Source: Lycium barbarum (taxonomy: Eukaryota > Streptophyta > Magnoliopsida > Solanales > Solanaceae). From it: a stretch of 64,000 nt of DNA. A program made the position numbers and the translations under genes. Below the pieces are notes generated by a model. That model was not told the origin of the DNA. It did not search any database and was given only the letters and a program-made list of their open reading frames with translations. The DNA lies in assembly GCF_019175385.1 (NCBI RefSeq), contig NC_083340.1, positions 19,790,336 through 19,854,335 of the forward strand, in the 5' to 3' direction. Below are positions 12,955 to 22,296 of this stretch, one piece after another. Numbering within the stretch: the first letter of the stretch is position 1; every line of letters starts with the position of its first letter.

Positions 12955-13557
12955 GACATGCTGGAACAGATACTTCGGCTACAACTGTTGATTGAGCAAT
13001 GGCAGAAATGATGAAGAACACAAGTGCCTTAGAGAAAGCACAAGAAAAAGTCAGGAGAGTTTTTAGTGAAAAAGGTTATGTGGATGAATCAAACTTTGAT
13101 GAATTGAAATACTTAAGAGCAGTCATCAAAGAGACCCTCAGGTTACATCCACCTGCCCCGTTGTTACTCCCAAGAGTAAGTACAGAAAAATGTAAACTTG
13201 ATGGTTATGAAATACCACAAAACACTCAAGTTATTGTGAATGCTTGGACAACTGGAAAAGATCCAAGATGATGCAGAGTGCTTGAAAGCAGAGAGATGTC
13301 TTGATATCTCCATTGATTTCAATGGGAATAATTTTGAGTACATACCATTTGGAGTTGGAAGAAGGATGTGTCCTGGCATGTCATTTGGTTTAGCAAATGG
13401 AGAGCTTCCATTTGCTCTTTTTCTTTACCATTTTGATTGGAAGCTGCCCAATGGGATGAAACATGAAGAATTGGATACGAGTGAGGTATACTTTGGCGTG
13501 ACAGTGAGAAGAGAACTCAATATGCATGTAATTCCTATTGTCTCCAAGTCTGTATAA
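12955..13557 (+). pseudogene. CYP71-type cytochrome P450, terminal exon, broken
   Basis: Cytochrome P450s of the CYP71 clan are ER-anchored haem monooxygenases of specialised metabolism. The stretch follows a possible splice acceptor (AACAG at 12950-12954) and encodes, in order, an I-helix motif AGTDTSATT, the K-helix ExxR in KETLRLHPPAPLLLPR, a degenerate PERF region (AERC) and the haem-binding loop FGVGRRMCPG (about 13351-13380). It ends with a stop at 13555-13557. Two breaks are visible: a TGA at 12993-12995, where the family has Trp just after the I-helix Thr, and a frameshift with a small deletion near 13268, between KDPR and DDAE. The first exon (membrane anchor to helix H) is absent upstream. 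Clear P450 remnant; substrate and subfamily cannot be told. Confidence 0.9.
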
Positions 13558-13574
13558 CAATAATAAAAGCATCT

Positions 13575-14420
13575 ATGTATCTTGCTCTTTCTAATAAAGC
13601 TTAATCATTGGTGATATTATTGTACCATTAGTTGGCCATAAGGAAACTGTTAGATTATTCGTGCACTTATAACTCAAGTTGGATAACTTTAAATAGTTTC
13701 TCAAAGGAAATCTTTCCTCCTTTTTTGTTTTTCTAGTTTAGTCATTCGTGGCTCCGGTGGCAACTAGATCAACACGTTATTGCTTCAAGAGTAACTCCCA
13801 TCGAAGTTCACTATGAATCTTTAGGTGAGCATCAGCCTAAACCGTGAAAACTAGGTCGTGGGTGAGCAATACAAGCGTCGTGCTGCCAAGCAAAGTAGTC
13901 TTGTCAAATTTGCATTTAGAACTTGTACACTTTTTAATTTGTCAAACTGACCCGGCCCTCTACTTAGATTTGTTTTCATTTAGAACCTCTACTTATTAAC
14001 ATATTCGGTGATAACACATGTTGGTACTAGCTTGACTATGTTTATGTGACATCGAAGTTAAGGATTGGATTTGACTTAAAGTTTAAGCATCGTAAGTGGT
14101 GAAAAAATGCACATCTCATAATGTTTAAAACGAGTAACATGTTGTGAAAAAAGATGATAATTTCAAAAGTTAAGAGATATATACCAAGTGCTTCCCTCAC
14201 AGGGTCTTAGTCCTTCAACCATGTTTACGCTATATGCCAAGCCCATATCAATGAAAATTGAATCGAAGTTCAACATTGATCAATCTACTAAATGAGTGAC
14301 ATGTTGTCATATCTATCAGCTCTATATCTGCTTAGCCAATTTTGTTAAACCAAAATAGTTAATGCAAGTTTAATTCAACCCAGAATTCCAAAGTTACACC
14401 TGTGGGTTAGAAAGTAACCT
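13575..14420 (+). repeat. Segment duplicated at 40.55-41.18 kb
   Basis: This starts in the P450 3' region with CTTGCTCTTTCTAATAAAGC (AATAAA signal) and runs to just before the BAHD fragment. The same order of landmarks recurs 27 kb away, for example GGGTCTTAGTCCTTCAACCA and CTGCTTAGCCAATTTTG. The copies differ by many substitutions and small indels. Confidence 0.85.
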
Positions 14421-14469
14421 TCAAGGACCTCGCGACGAGGAAAGCTTAATTACTTGTCATTATGTTGAC

Positions 14470-14945
14470 CCATTTTAATTGCGGAGGATTAGCTATAAGT
14501 GCTAGCATATCACACAAAATTGCAGATGGACGCACACTCTGTAACTTCCTAAGTGATTGGGCTGCTATTGCTCGTGATCACAACGCGAGAATCCTCGTCT
14601 CCTGAAATGATCGGATCGTCCTTTTTTCAGCATCCGCGCTGATACACATGGACACTATGGTTGATGATATTGATAACCAATCCCTCAGTAAAGAAAAAGG
14701 TATGCATTTTCCGATTCGAAACTGAAGTTACTAACCGCTTAAGTGGCATAAGAAACAGGAGTGCAAAATCCAACCCGACTCGAAGTTGTGAATTTACGTC
14801 CAATATTTGATCCACCGCTATTTTTCCCATATTTTTGTGGTATTCCAGTGGCAACGACTAGCGAATAAGATATGACAATCGCCACAGTGGTTCGTGAGGT
14901 TGGGAAAGCTAAAGAAGAACTCAACACCGGCAATTGAGCCATATT
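14470..14945 (+). pseudogene. BAHD acyltransferase fragment
   Basis: BAHD enzymes transfer acyl groups from CoA thioesters to alcohols or amines in the cytosol. The reading frame from about 14470 gives THFNCGGLAIS, then the catalytic HXXXD motif as HKIADG (His codon 14513-14515, Asp codon 14525-14527), then FLSDWAAIARDH. All three are characteristic of the family. After about 14590 the frame breaks repeatedly. Scattered matches such as SNPTR (about 14776) and VREVGKAKEEL (about 14894) suggest the middle of the protein, in different frames. The DFGWG motif of the C-terminal half is not present. An ATG-AAA-ATT-GAA start at about 14251 could be an N-terminal remnant, but that is weak. No intact reading frame remains. 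Confidence 0.75.
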
Positions 14946-15049
14946 TTTCGTATTCGCCTCGCTCTTTGGATTTTATTTTGTATTTTGAGACTTACACTTT
15001 ATTGAAAAACCGCGTTTAAACTTAATTTGAATCTCGTATGGTTTACACA

Positions 15050-16440
15050 TATTCTAATGGGCAAAAAACATATATGTACATGGTAAGGGGGTATATTTAC
15101 AAAACATGACTATATTTTTCAGTTTACAAAATATATCAATAGACTTATTACAAAATCTATACGAATTAGGTAAATTAAAAAGAAGCAACTAAACACATTA
15201 AATAAGGTAAGGAAATCGTTTTACTTATTTTATCCTCTTTTCTCTCTCCATTCAAAATTTAGAGATATAATTCTCTGATTTTCTCCAACTTTTGCTTCCT
15301 TATTTAATTCACTTTTCTCTCCCCATTCAAAATTAAGAGATATTGTTACCTAATTTTCTCCAACTTTTACTCAAAAAGTCCATTATAATCGGTAATTTTT
15401 ATGTACAAAGTTCATACACCAAAAAACATATATGTATAATTTTCGTATGCAATATGTATAACTGTATAGATTCTTATAATTTTTATATATGAAATATGTA
15501 TAAAAATTATATGAGTATTTTGATTATTATAAAGTACACATAAATTGTATAAAATCTAATCAAAGTATGTATAAATTTTGAGAAAAATATGTATAATAAA
15601 CTTGTAAGTGATACAAACCAGATTTCATACAAAGTCCATACACCAGAAAATAAATATATATTAATTTTTGTATGCAATATGTATAAATGTATAAATTCGT
15701 TATAATTTCTACGTATGAAATATGTATAAAAGTTGTATGTATATTGTGATTATGATAAAGTACATATAAATTATACAAAATCTGATCAAAGTATGTATAG
15801 ATTATGAGAAAGTATATATGTACAATAAGTTTTTTGATTGATACAAATCAAATTCCATCCACATTTCATACACATATCAGTTTTCAACATTTTAAAGACT
15901 AATTGATATCGAATTTGTTCACATTTCATACACATTGTGCCGCATATATCTAAAAAATGACACATAGCAGACTCCATATACATTTCATACATATATTAGT
16001 TTTCATTTTTTTTTAAAACTACAGTTTATATAATTTATACAGATTTTCAAAACACACAATGATCATATATATCTCAAAACGATACAAATCAATTTTTATA
16101 TACAATTAATACACAAGTTAGTAATCAAAGATACTTTGTAATATTGGTTTGAAAAATTAGACTAAGAGAGAAAATGGACTTTAGGTATGAAAATGGTGTC
16201 TATCATAGAGGGAGAGATAGAGAGGGAATGTTTTTTAAAAGAAGAAGAAGTTGAATGGTAACTATCCTAGAATTAAGTCAACATTTAAAATCAGATTTTC
16301 TTCCTTAAAAAAAGCCTAAAATCGTGGGTATCCCATTAAGCAAAAATTTGGTATACTTTGTAATTTTGTTGGTATATTTTATAAATAAGGAAAAGTATCC
16401 TTATGTTTTGTTATATAGAGTCTTAAATAGGTATTACGAG
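15050..16440. repeat. AT-rich stretch with a 224-bp tandem repeat; possible MITE
   Basis: TACAAAGTTCATACACCA at 15404 recurs as TACAAAGTCCATACACCAG at 15628; the two copies cover about 15404-15850. A shorter duplication of a CTCTCCATTCAAAAT block lies at about 15239-15370. The margins, GTATATTTACAAAACATGA at about 15091 and ATGTTTTGTTATATAG near 16404, are weakly inverted, so the stretch may be a decayed terminal-inverted-repeat element. No coding potential. Confidence 0.5.
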
Positions 16441-16644
16441 GTCATTTTCCCTATTCTTCTAATTATTTAGAAGAGTGAGTTTCCTCACTTCTTCGTCGTC
16501 AGGTTTCATCGTCCGTTTGTGGGCCCAAAAACAAAATGTGGGCCCACATATTTTAAACAACTACTAATATTTAAAAACAACTACTAATATTTTTTTTTTA
16601 AATTGTGGGCCCCATATTAAACACCAACCAGTAATAAAATTAGA

Positions 16645-16677
<33 letters not shown>

Positions 16678-16812
16678 GCATAAAAATAGTGCAAACTAAT
16701 AATGTCCAAAAGGGTGGGCCCCATACTAAACAACACCAAGCAATAAAAAAAACTATATAAAGCATGGGTTTAAACCCTTGCTTCGTCGTCCGTTTTCCCT
16801 TAAAAAAAAAGA

Positions 16813-16832
16813 GGGGGGGGGGGGGGGGGGGG
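16813..16832 (+). repeat. Poly-G run of about 20
   Basis: An uninterrupted guanine run follows poly-A. It may form a G-quadruplex or be a sequencing or assembly length artefact. Confidence 0.8.
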
Positions 16833-16989
16833 CATACTAAATAACACCGAGCAATAAAAAAAATGGAACTCACCATCTCCAAACTCATGGGAAAAAAAAA
16901 AGTGGACCCCATATTATCAAAATCAAGCAATATAAAAGAAAAAAAAGTGAACCCCATATTAAAAAAAATATAATGTTAAAAAAAAAAAG

Positions 16990-17480
16990 TGCAGACTTTA
17001 TATTCGTAGCAAACACTAATATAATAAAGTTTTAGATACAGAGCACAAACTACAATGTTATAGTAATCGTGTTTTGAACATAGTATATATGCATAAAAAT
17101 AGTACAAACTAATAATGTTCAAAAAAAAAAAGTGTACCCCATAAAGGGTGGGCCCCATACTAAACGACATCAAGCAATATAAAAAAAAAAAAAAGTGGAT
17201 CCCACCATCTCCAAACTCACGGTCAAAAAAAGTGGATCCCATATTAACAAAATCAAGTAATATCAAAAAAAAAAAAAAGTGAACCCCATATTAAAAAAAA
17301 AATAATGTCAAAAAAAAAGTGCAGACTTTGTATTCGTAGTAAACACTAATATAATAAAGTTTTAGATACGGAGTACAAACTACAATGTTATATTAATCGT
17401 GTTTTGAACATAGTATATATATATGCATAAAAATAGTGCAAATTAATAATGTCCAAAAAAAAAAGTGCACCCCCTATTAA
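16990..17480. repeat. Internal ~330-bp duplication of the plus-strand Helitron
   Basis: GTGCAGACTTTATATTCG at 16989 recurs as GTGCAGACTTTGTATTCG about 330 bp later. The following block (AACACTAATATAATAAAG and onward to AATAATGT) keeps its order in both copies. Confidence 0.75.
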
Positions 17481-18317
17481 AAAATCAAACAATATTCATG
17501 TAATTTTCAATGTATCTCATTAAGTCAATAATGATGAATTCATTACCACATGCATGTCAATCCAATAAATTGCTTTTCTTCAAAAGGTTAAGTAGTCAAA
17601 CCATACAATTTTCTTTCTTTTTTTATATTAGCCTGAGATCTAATCTAGCTATTAAGCTGTTGTATTTGCTATTCCGCCATGTCATTTATTTGTTATGTTT
17701 ACTAAAATAAATATACTTAAAATATTTATATTTTAAAATAAGATAGAATTTAATTACTTTTTTATTTTTATTCTTACTCTAATAAATGTGAAAAGAAATT
17801 AATGTTGTAAAAACAAATATCAAATGCAGATCAAATAATGAATAAGGTAAATTAGTCAAATTATAATTCTAATTGACGTTTTCTTAAAAAACCATGCAAA
17901 AAACAACATGACAAGTAAAATGAGCTAAACCGAGAATATTTACTAAAAATTAAAAAATAGTATTTCTTCGTTTAAATAAAAAATCAACTTCTACTTTGTT
18001 TCGTTTTAAACATGTAAAATTAATTTAATAATTTGAATTAGAATTGTCCAAATCAAAATTTGATAAAAAATAATAAGTATTTTACACCTTTAAATTAATC
18101 AAATTAAAATTGAAAATATCAACTGATGCTTAAATATTACTATTGTTTTATCTCAAAGAGAAGAAAATAGTTTCCTTTTAATCAAGTCTTCTCTTTTAAA
18201 AAATATTAATAAATTTTCCAATTTTGTGTTCATAGCGAACATTAATATAATAAAATTTTAGATACGGAACACAAACTACAATGTTATATTAATCGTGTTT
18301 TGAACATAATATATACT

Positions 18318-18354
<37 letters not shown>

Positions 18355-18408
18355 CACTATTCAAAAACAACTACATACACATAAATGCACTATAATCTAA
18401 AGTGTTGG

Positions 18409-18440
18409 GCCCGTGCGCAGCACGGGCATAGGCCGTCTAG
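18409..18440 (+). other. Helitron 3' hairpin and CTAG terminus
   Basis: Stem GCCCGTGC (18409-18416), loop GCA, stem GCACGGGC (18420-18427), spacer of 9 bases, then CTAG. Confidence 0.85.
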
Positions 18441-19669
18441 TCTTGTAAAAATAGCTTTATTCCGTGTGAGTTAGCCTATTGAGTAATATATAGCTTTGTT
18501 GGAACCTATCACAACCTTGGATTTGGATTCTTGACAAACTTAGTAAGCTTAGGCTTTCAAGTCATGTGAGTCGAGAAGCAGTATCTTAGTAGAGTCTTTG
18601 TTATGAATATGTTATCGAACAAACTTATAAACGGGAGGCTACAGGGCATGTTAAAAAAAATTCACTTCTTTCATTCCTATATCGTGGGAATCATGAGTTG
18701 AGTTAATCATCAAAACTCACGTAATTTATATTAGTAGAAGGAATAAAGGTAATCATTACTTGTTCTTGCTTTTTGATTAAATCAATGAGTTTAATTATCA
18801 CTATAATAACGGAAATTGCATTTATATATAGAGAAAATGGATAAAATGATGCCTTTACTATACCCGAATTTGTTGTAACACACTCTTACTTTGTGGGAGT
18901 CCTATTACCCCGTTAACTTTGTAAAAGTGAAATAAACACATCCTTCAAATGCCACGTGGCACATAGAGTGTATTCAAACTCCTAGAGAACGTGAGAGGCC
19001 ACCAATACATTAGAAATTTATATTTTAACATTTTCTTTTATCAAATACGTTTTTTTTACTTTTCATTTTACTATTATATTTTTCTTTTTCTTTATCTTTC
19101 CTATTCTTTTCTCCTTCATCAGTGCCATCGCCGGCACTGAGACCTCCACCACTGTACTGAAACTCGATCTCTTAAATTTGGAGGAAGTACCAGACAATTT
19201 AATTGGCAATAACATAAGAAATACCAAATGAAAGGCATCTACAACATGGACTTAGGATAAGACATGAAAAGGTAGGCAAAATTCTTGCCGGAGGTGGATA
19301 AAGGGGATATGTCGGCTAATGGAACAAAATAAATGAAATGACCAAGAAAAAGAAAATAAAAAATTGAATAGAATAAGAAAGAAAAAGAGGAAAAGATTAA
19401 AAAAATTAAAAATCTATGAAATTTACACGCAGCAGCGAGTGTGTATCACGCTTAACATAGATTTGGTTGTGACTATTTAAGGGTGTATATATTTTGTTCT
19501 AAAATTTATAGAACCTCCGCAAAGAATAAGTGTATTGCAGCAAATTGAGGAATAGTATGTGTGTGTTTTTTTTTAATTAATATTACAATACACCTACTCA
19601 ACTGGCTCAAAGAGCACTTTGGATATATGAAAATTGAGTACTTCCTCTGTGACATGTGCAGTATAGACT
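18441..19669. other. Intergenic stretch, nothing coding recognised
   Basis: Contains a MITE-like block from about 18838 (GGATAAAATGATGCCTTTAC), with a G-box-like GCCACGTGGC at about 18950. I could not define its ends. Confidence 0.4.
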
Positions 19670-20085
19670 CAGAGACGGAGCAAGGATTTGAAGACTGCGG
19701 GGGCACCATTATCTTAAGTCTTAACATAGACACTAGCTAAACTACCAATGACTACTGAGGTCTAATACCTAGACGTTAACAGTACTGTAGTCTGTTGAAC
19801 CAACTTACAGTGGTAGATCAGTGGTCAAAGTTGTGCAAACTATATGAATGGTTGCAGGATCGATCCTGGGTATCTCATTTGTGCATACTAATTTTTTGGG
19901 GTAAAAGCACCAAATGCTGGGTATGGGCTGTGGGAAGTGAAGGCTTCAGCCAGTGCGCCAAATGCTCTTATGTGTATAGTTGTACACAGTTACATATATA
20001 TACTAATTTTTTAAGGTATATCAAATATTTCCCGAAGTTACCGAGTGCACGTGCCCTCCATCCTTACCATGTGGGTCCGCCTCTG
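19670..20085. mobile_element. hAT-type MITE with CAGAG(A/G)CGGA ends
   Basis: The left end CAGAGACGGAG (19670) and the right end, whose reverse complement is CAGAGGCGGAC (20085), form short terminal inverted repeats of the Solanaceae hAT MITE type. The flanking target duplication is not clean, so the copy is old or its ends have shifted. Confidence 0.55.
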
Positions 20086-20313
20086 AGTATATTAGAAGGT
20101 CTTTGCCACTGCTAAAAATGTTTTCTTCACATCTTTATTTATGCCGCACGAGGAATTATCTAACACTAATTTTACAAGTTCTTCCATGTCCGATTCAACC
20201 TCATTGGGCACCCATTGTGATTCCAAGTGTCGTTGATACCAGACACCTATAACATGTAAATGGCGGAGCCACATGTGCACCTCTTCCTACAGGTGATTGC
20301 AGATTAACAAAAG

Positions 20314-20846
20314 ATGAAGAGGGCAGCTTCAGATAGTGGGGGCGCTAAGAAGGACCCTAGAGTATCTCCAGAGCCGAGTAAGGGGAGCCTCGGCTATTCG
20401 ATTGAGACTGATCCGTCGGAGGACCCAGCAACAATTCCTCCAGAGTTTCTGACCCCCAGAGCAGAGGATCCCACGGAGGGCAGCTATGATACAGATCCCT
20501 CGGATGATTCGGCAACGATTCCTCCAAAGTTTCTTACCTCTAGGGAGGAGGATAGTTATGATACAGACCCATCAGAGCATTCTTCTGGGACACCGGAGAA
20601 TGAGATTTCCGGGGACATGCCAGTTGCCCCTGTGATGGAGCACTATGTCAGACAGGCCTCCCCGGAGAGTGTTACGGACTACTCCAGTCCTTTGTCCTGG
20701 TCATAAGTAAACCAGGAATTGCCTGGTTATCTATACTCCTCCGATTCGGATGCGAGAAATGACGGGAGTCAAATGAGCGGAGGGCAGACAGATAAGGATG
20801 ACGAGCACACTTCACATGGCAGCTCCCCGGACCAAGCCCAAGATTG
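20314..20846 (+). pseudogene. Acidic, proline-rich ORF of a plus-strand Ty3-type element
   Basis: A 130-codon frame from ATG at 20314 to the stop at 20704-20706. The same frame stays open after the stop to 20846 (SSDSDARNDG...), so one point stop splits a frame of about 177 codons. It has an internal repeat of about 30 residues, with YDTDPSDDSATIPP-type units seen near residues 30, 58 and 81. The composition is acidic and Ser/Pro-rich, and I recognise no enzymatic motif. It precedes the 5S-like block, PPT and LTR of the same orientation, so it is probably an element ORF (gag-like N-terminus or accessory). Function unknown. Confidence 0.5.
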
Positions 20847-21500
20847 ATCGGCTACAGGTATATGAGTTTTCTTTGGAACTTTCTATGTATACGTAACCTC
20901 TGCAAAGTACTATTTAATGACGGCAGACGAAAATTCAAAAGGGGTCAAAGACTTAGCGGTTATGAGTAATGGCGACTGAGATGTCTCCGCCACCAGTGTG
21001 AATTTAGAAACCCCGGATGAAAGATAATCATATGTATAGATGGGAGTAAATAGTGAAGATTTAAAAAGAGGCAATATGGTAATTGTATGGTCAGAAAAGT
21101 GAAAATCGAGGTGGGACCCGCTGCGAGGACGTTTTGGAAGTTTTTAGAACCCCGACTTACCTTAAATTATGTGACAAAGGTTGTGTGGGGCAGTCGATAT
21201 AATTATACCAACATTCACGCATCTAAATGCACTAAAGTTTTGAGGCTAAGCGTGCTAAGGTGGGAAGATGGGTGACCCCCTGGGAAATACGCTGAAAATT
21301 TCATAAATGTAAATACAGGAGACGAATGTGAAATTAGGTCAACCTAAGGTAAATTAGAGTGTGTGGAGTGGTTAGAAACCTTATAGAGGTCGCGTAGGCT
21401 GAGACGAACCAGATTAGCGGAAAGGAAGAAAACACGATACAGTTTCAGGATTAAAATAAGTTCGATTAGCGTTGGGAAATGTTAGTAAATAAAAATAGTA

Positions 21501-21541
<41 letters not shown>

Positions 21542-22282
21542 GACATATCATTGTGACTGTTAAGTCCCAGAAGTAATGTTGCGATATATAGAAAATATTA
21601 GTCGGACGGAATTTAAGAGACGGAGTGAAAGCCATAAGTACAGATGTAACAGGGTAGGATTGATATTGGATCCACGCTAGTTAAGGCCAGAAATTCCTAA
21701 AATAAGTAGTATACAAAAACTTAGTTAGGGGACGTGATAGACTCCACAACGAAGGAATGACAATTGTAAAAAGGATCGCGGGAGGCGACGATTATATAAA
21801 GGGCATAGGCGCGTGTATAGACCCTCTGAATAAAGGGGGGGGGGGAGATCGTGCTAAGACCCAAAACGAACTACGACGGTTTAAGCTTCATAAAAAAAAG
21901 GGACCTATTAACTCAGTGCCGGAGTTTGGAGTATGTCGGCATAGTGTGAAGGTTACGAAAGGACGTAAAAACAAGTGGGCAGCGGGTGTAATATGAGGTA
22001 AATATAGGGAGAACATACGGAAGATGTCTGGTGAGGTCAACAAGTATAAAGAGAATAACTGAGACGACACCATATGGGGCTAGGAATAGCAGGGAGTATA
22101 AGTCACGAATCGGTTGGTTCGGAGTTGACAAAACTAAGTTAGTTGGCCCACGACCTGCAGGTAACTCGAGCTTCTAAAATGGATATGCTAAAGTGATCGT
22201 ATGTGACAATTATAAATTAGACCTCCCCAAAAGTGTCACAATACGCCATGAGGTCAATTCAACATTCGAGGACGAATGTTCT
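20847..22282 (+). other. 3' untranslated region of the plus-strand Ty3-type element
   Basis: No coding motifs. Holds the 5S rRNA-like block (21196-21296), an AT run at 21505-21536, a poly-G run at about 21836-21845 and the ATTCGAGGACGAATGTTC palindrome just before the PPT. The last is typical of the 3' end of Tekay/Del-type chromoviruses in Solanaceae. Confidence 0.55.
21196..21296 (+). rRNA. 5S rRNA-derived sequence, degenerate, inside a retroelement
   Basis: The order of blocks matches plant 5S rRNA: AATTATACCAACATTCACGC (like GATCATACCAGCACTAATGC), then GCTAAGCGTGCTAAGG (box A region), then AGATGGGTGACCCCCTGGGA (box C region, usually GGATGGGTGACCTCCTGGGA). The variable middle is diverged and the last bases are not conserved. 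This is not a functional 5S gene. The internal-promoter boxes are the best-kept part. Sits about 1 kb before the PPT of a Ty3-type element. Confidence 0.75.
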
Positions 22283-22296
22283 AAAGGGGGGGAGGA
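22283..22296 (+). other. Polypurine tract
   Basis: AAAGGGGGGGAGGA lies directly before the LTR start TGTTATATCCCGC. It primes plus-strand DNA synthesis in LTR retrotransposons. Confidence 0.85.

Larger units (their letters stand above)
16455..18440 (+). mobile_element. Non-autonomous Helitron, plus strand
   Basis: The 3' end is diagnostic: an 8-bp stem, 3-base loop hairpin at 18409-18427, a 9-base spacer, then CTAG at 18437-18440 followed by T, as expected for insertion between A and T. The 5' end is less exact. TTCTTCTAATTATTTAGAAG at about 16454 matches the 5' ends of the minus-strand family members at 8.4 and 11.2 kb. The interior has GTGGGCCCCATA and poly-A blocks and an internal 330-bp duplication. 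It shares the 17.86-18.36 kb stretch, inverted, with 7.78-8.25 kb. No Rep-helicase coding sequence. Confidence 0.75.

Noticed and set aside
14627..14942. Minus-strand ORFs over the BAHD remnant
   Set aside because: Shadows of the plus-strand BAHD fragment, which has the real HXXXD signature.
21196..21296. A functional 5S rRNA gene
   Set aside because: The middle and 3' end are too diverged. It is embedded in retroelement sequence, single copy, with no spacer array.
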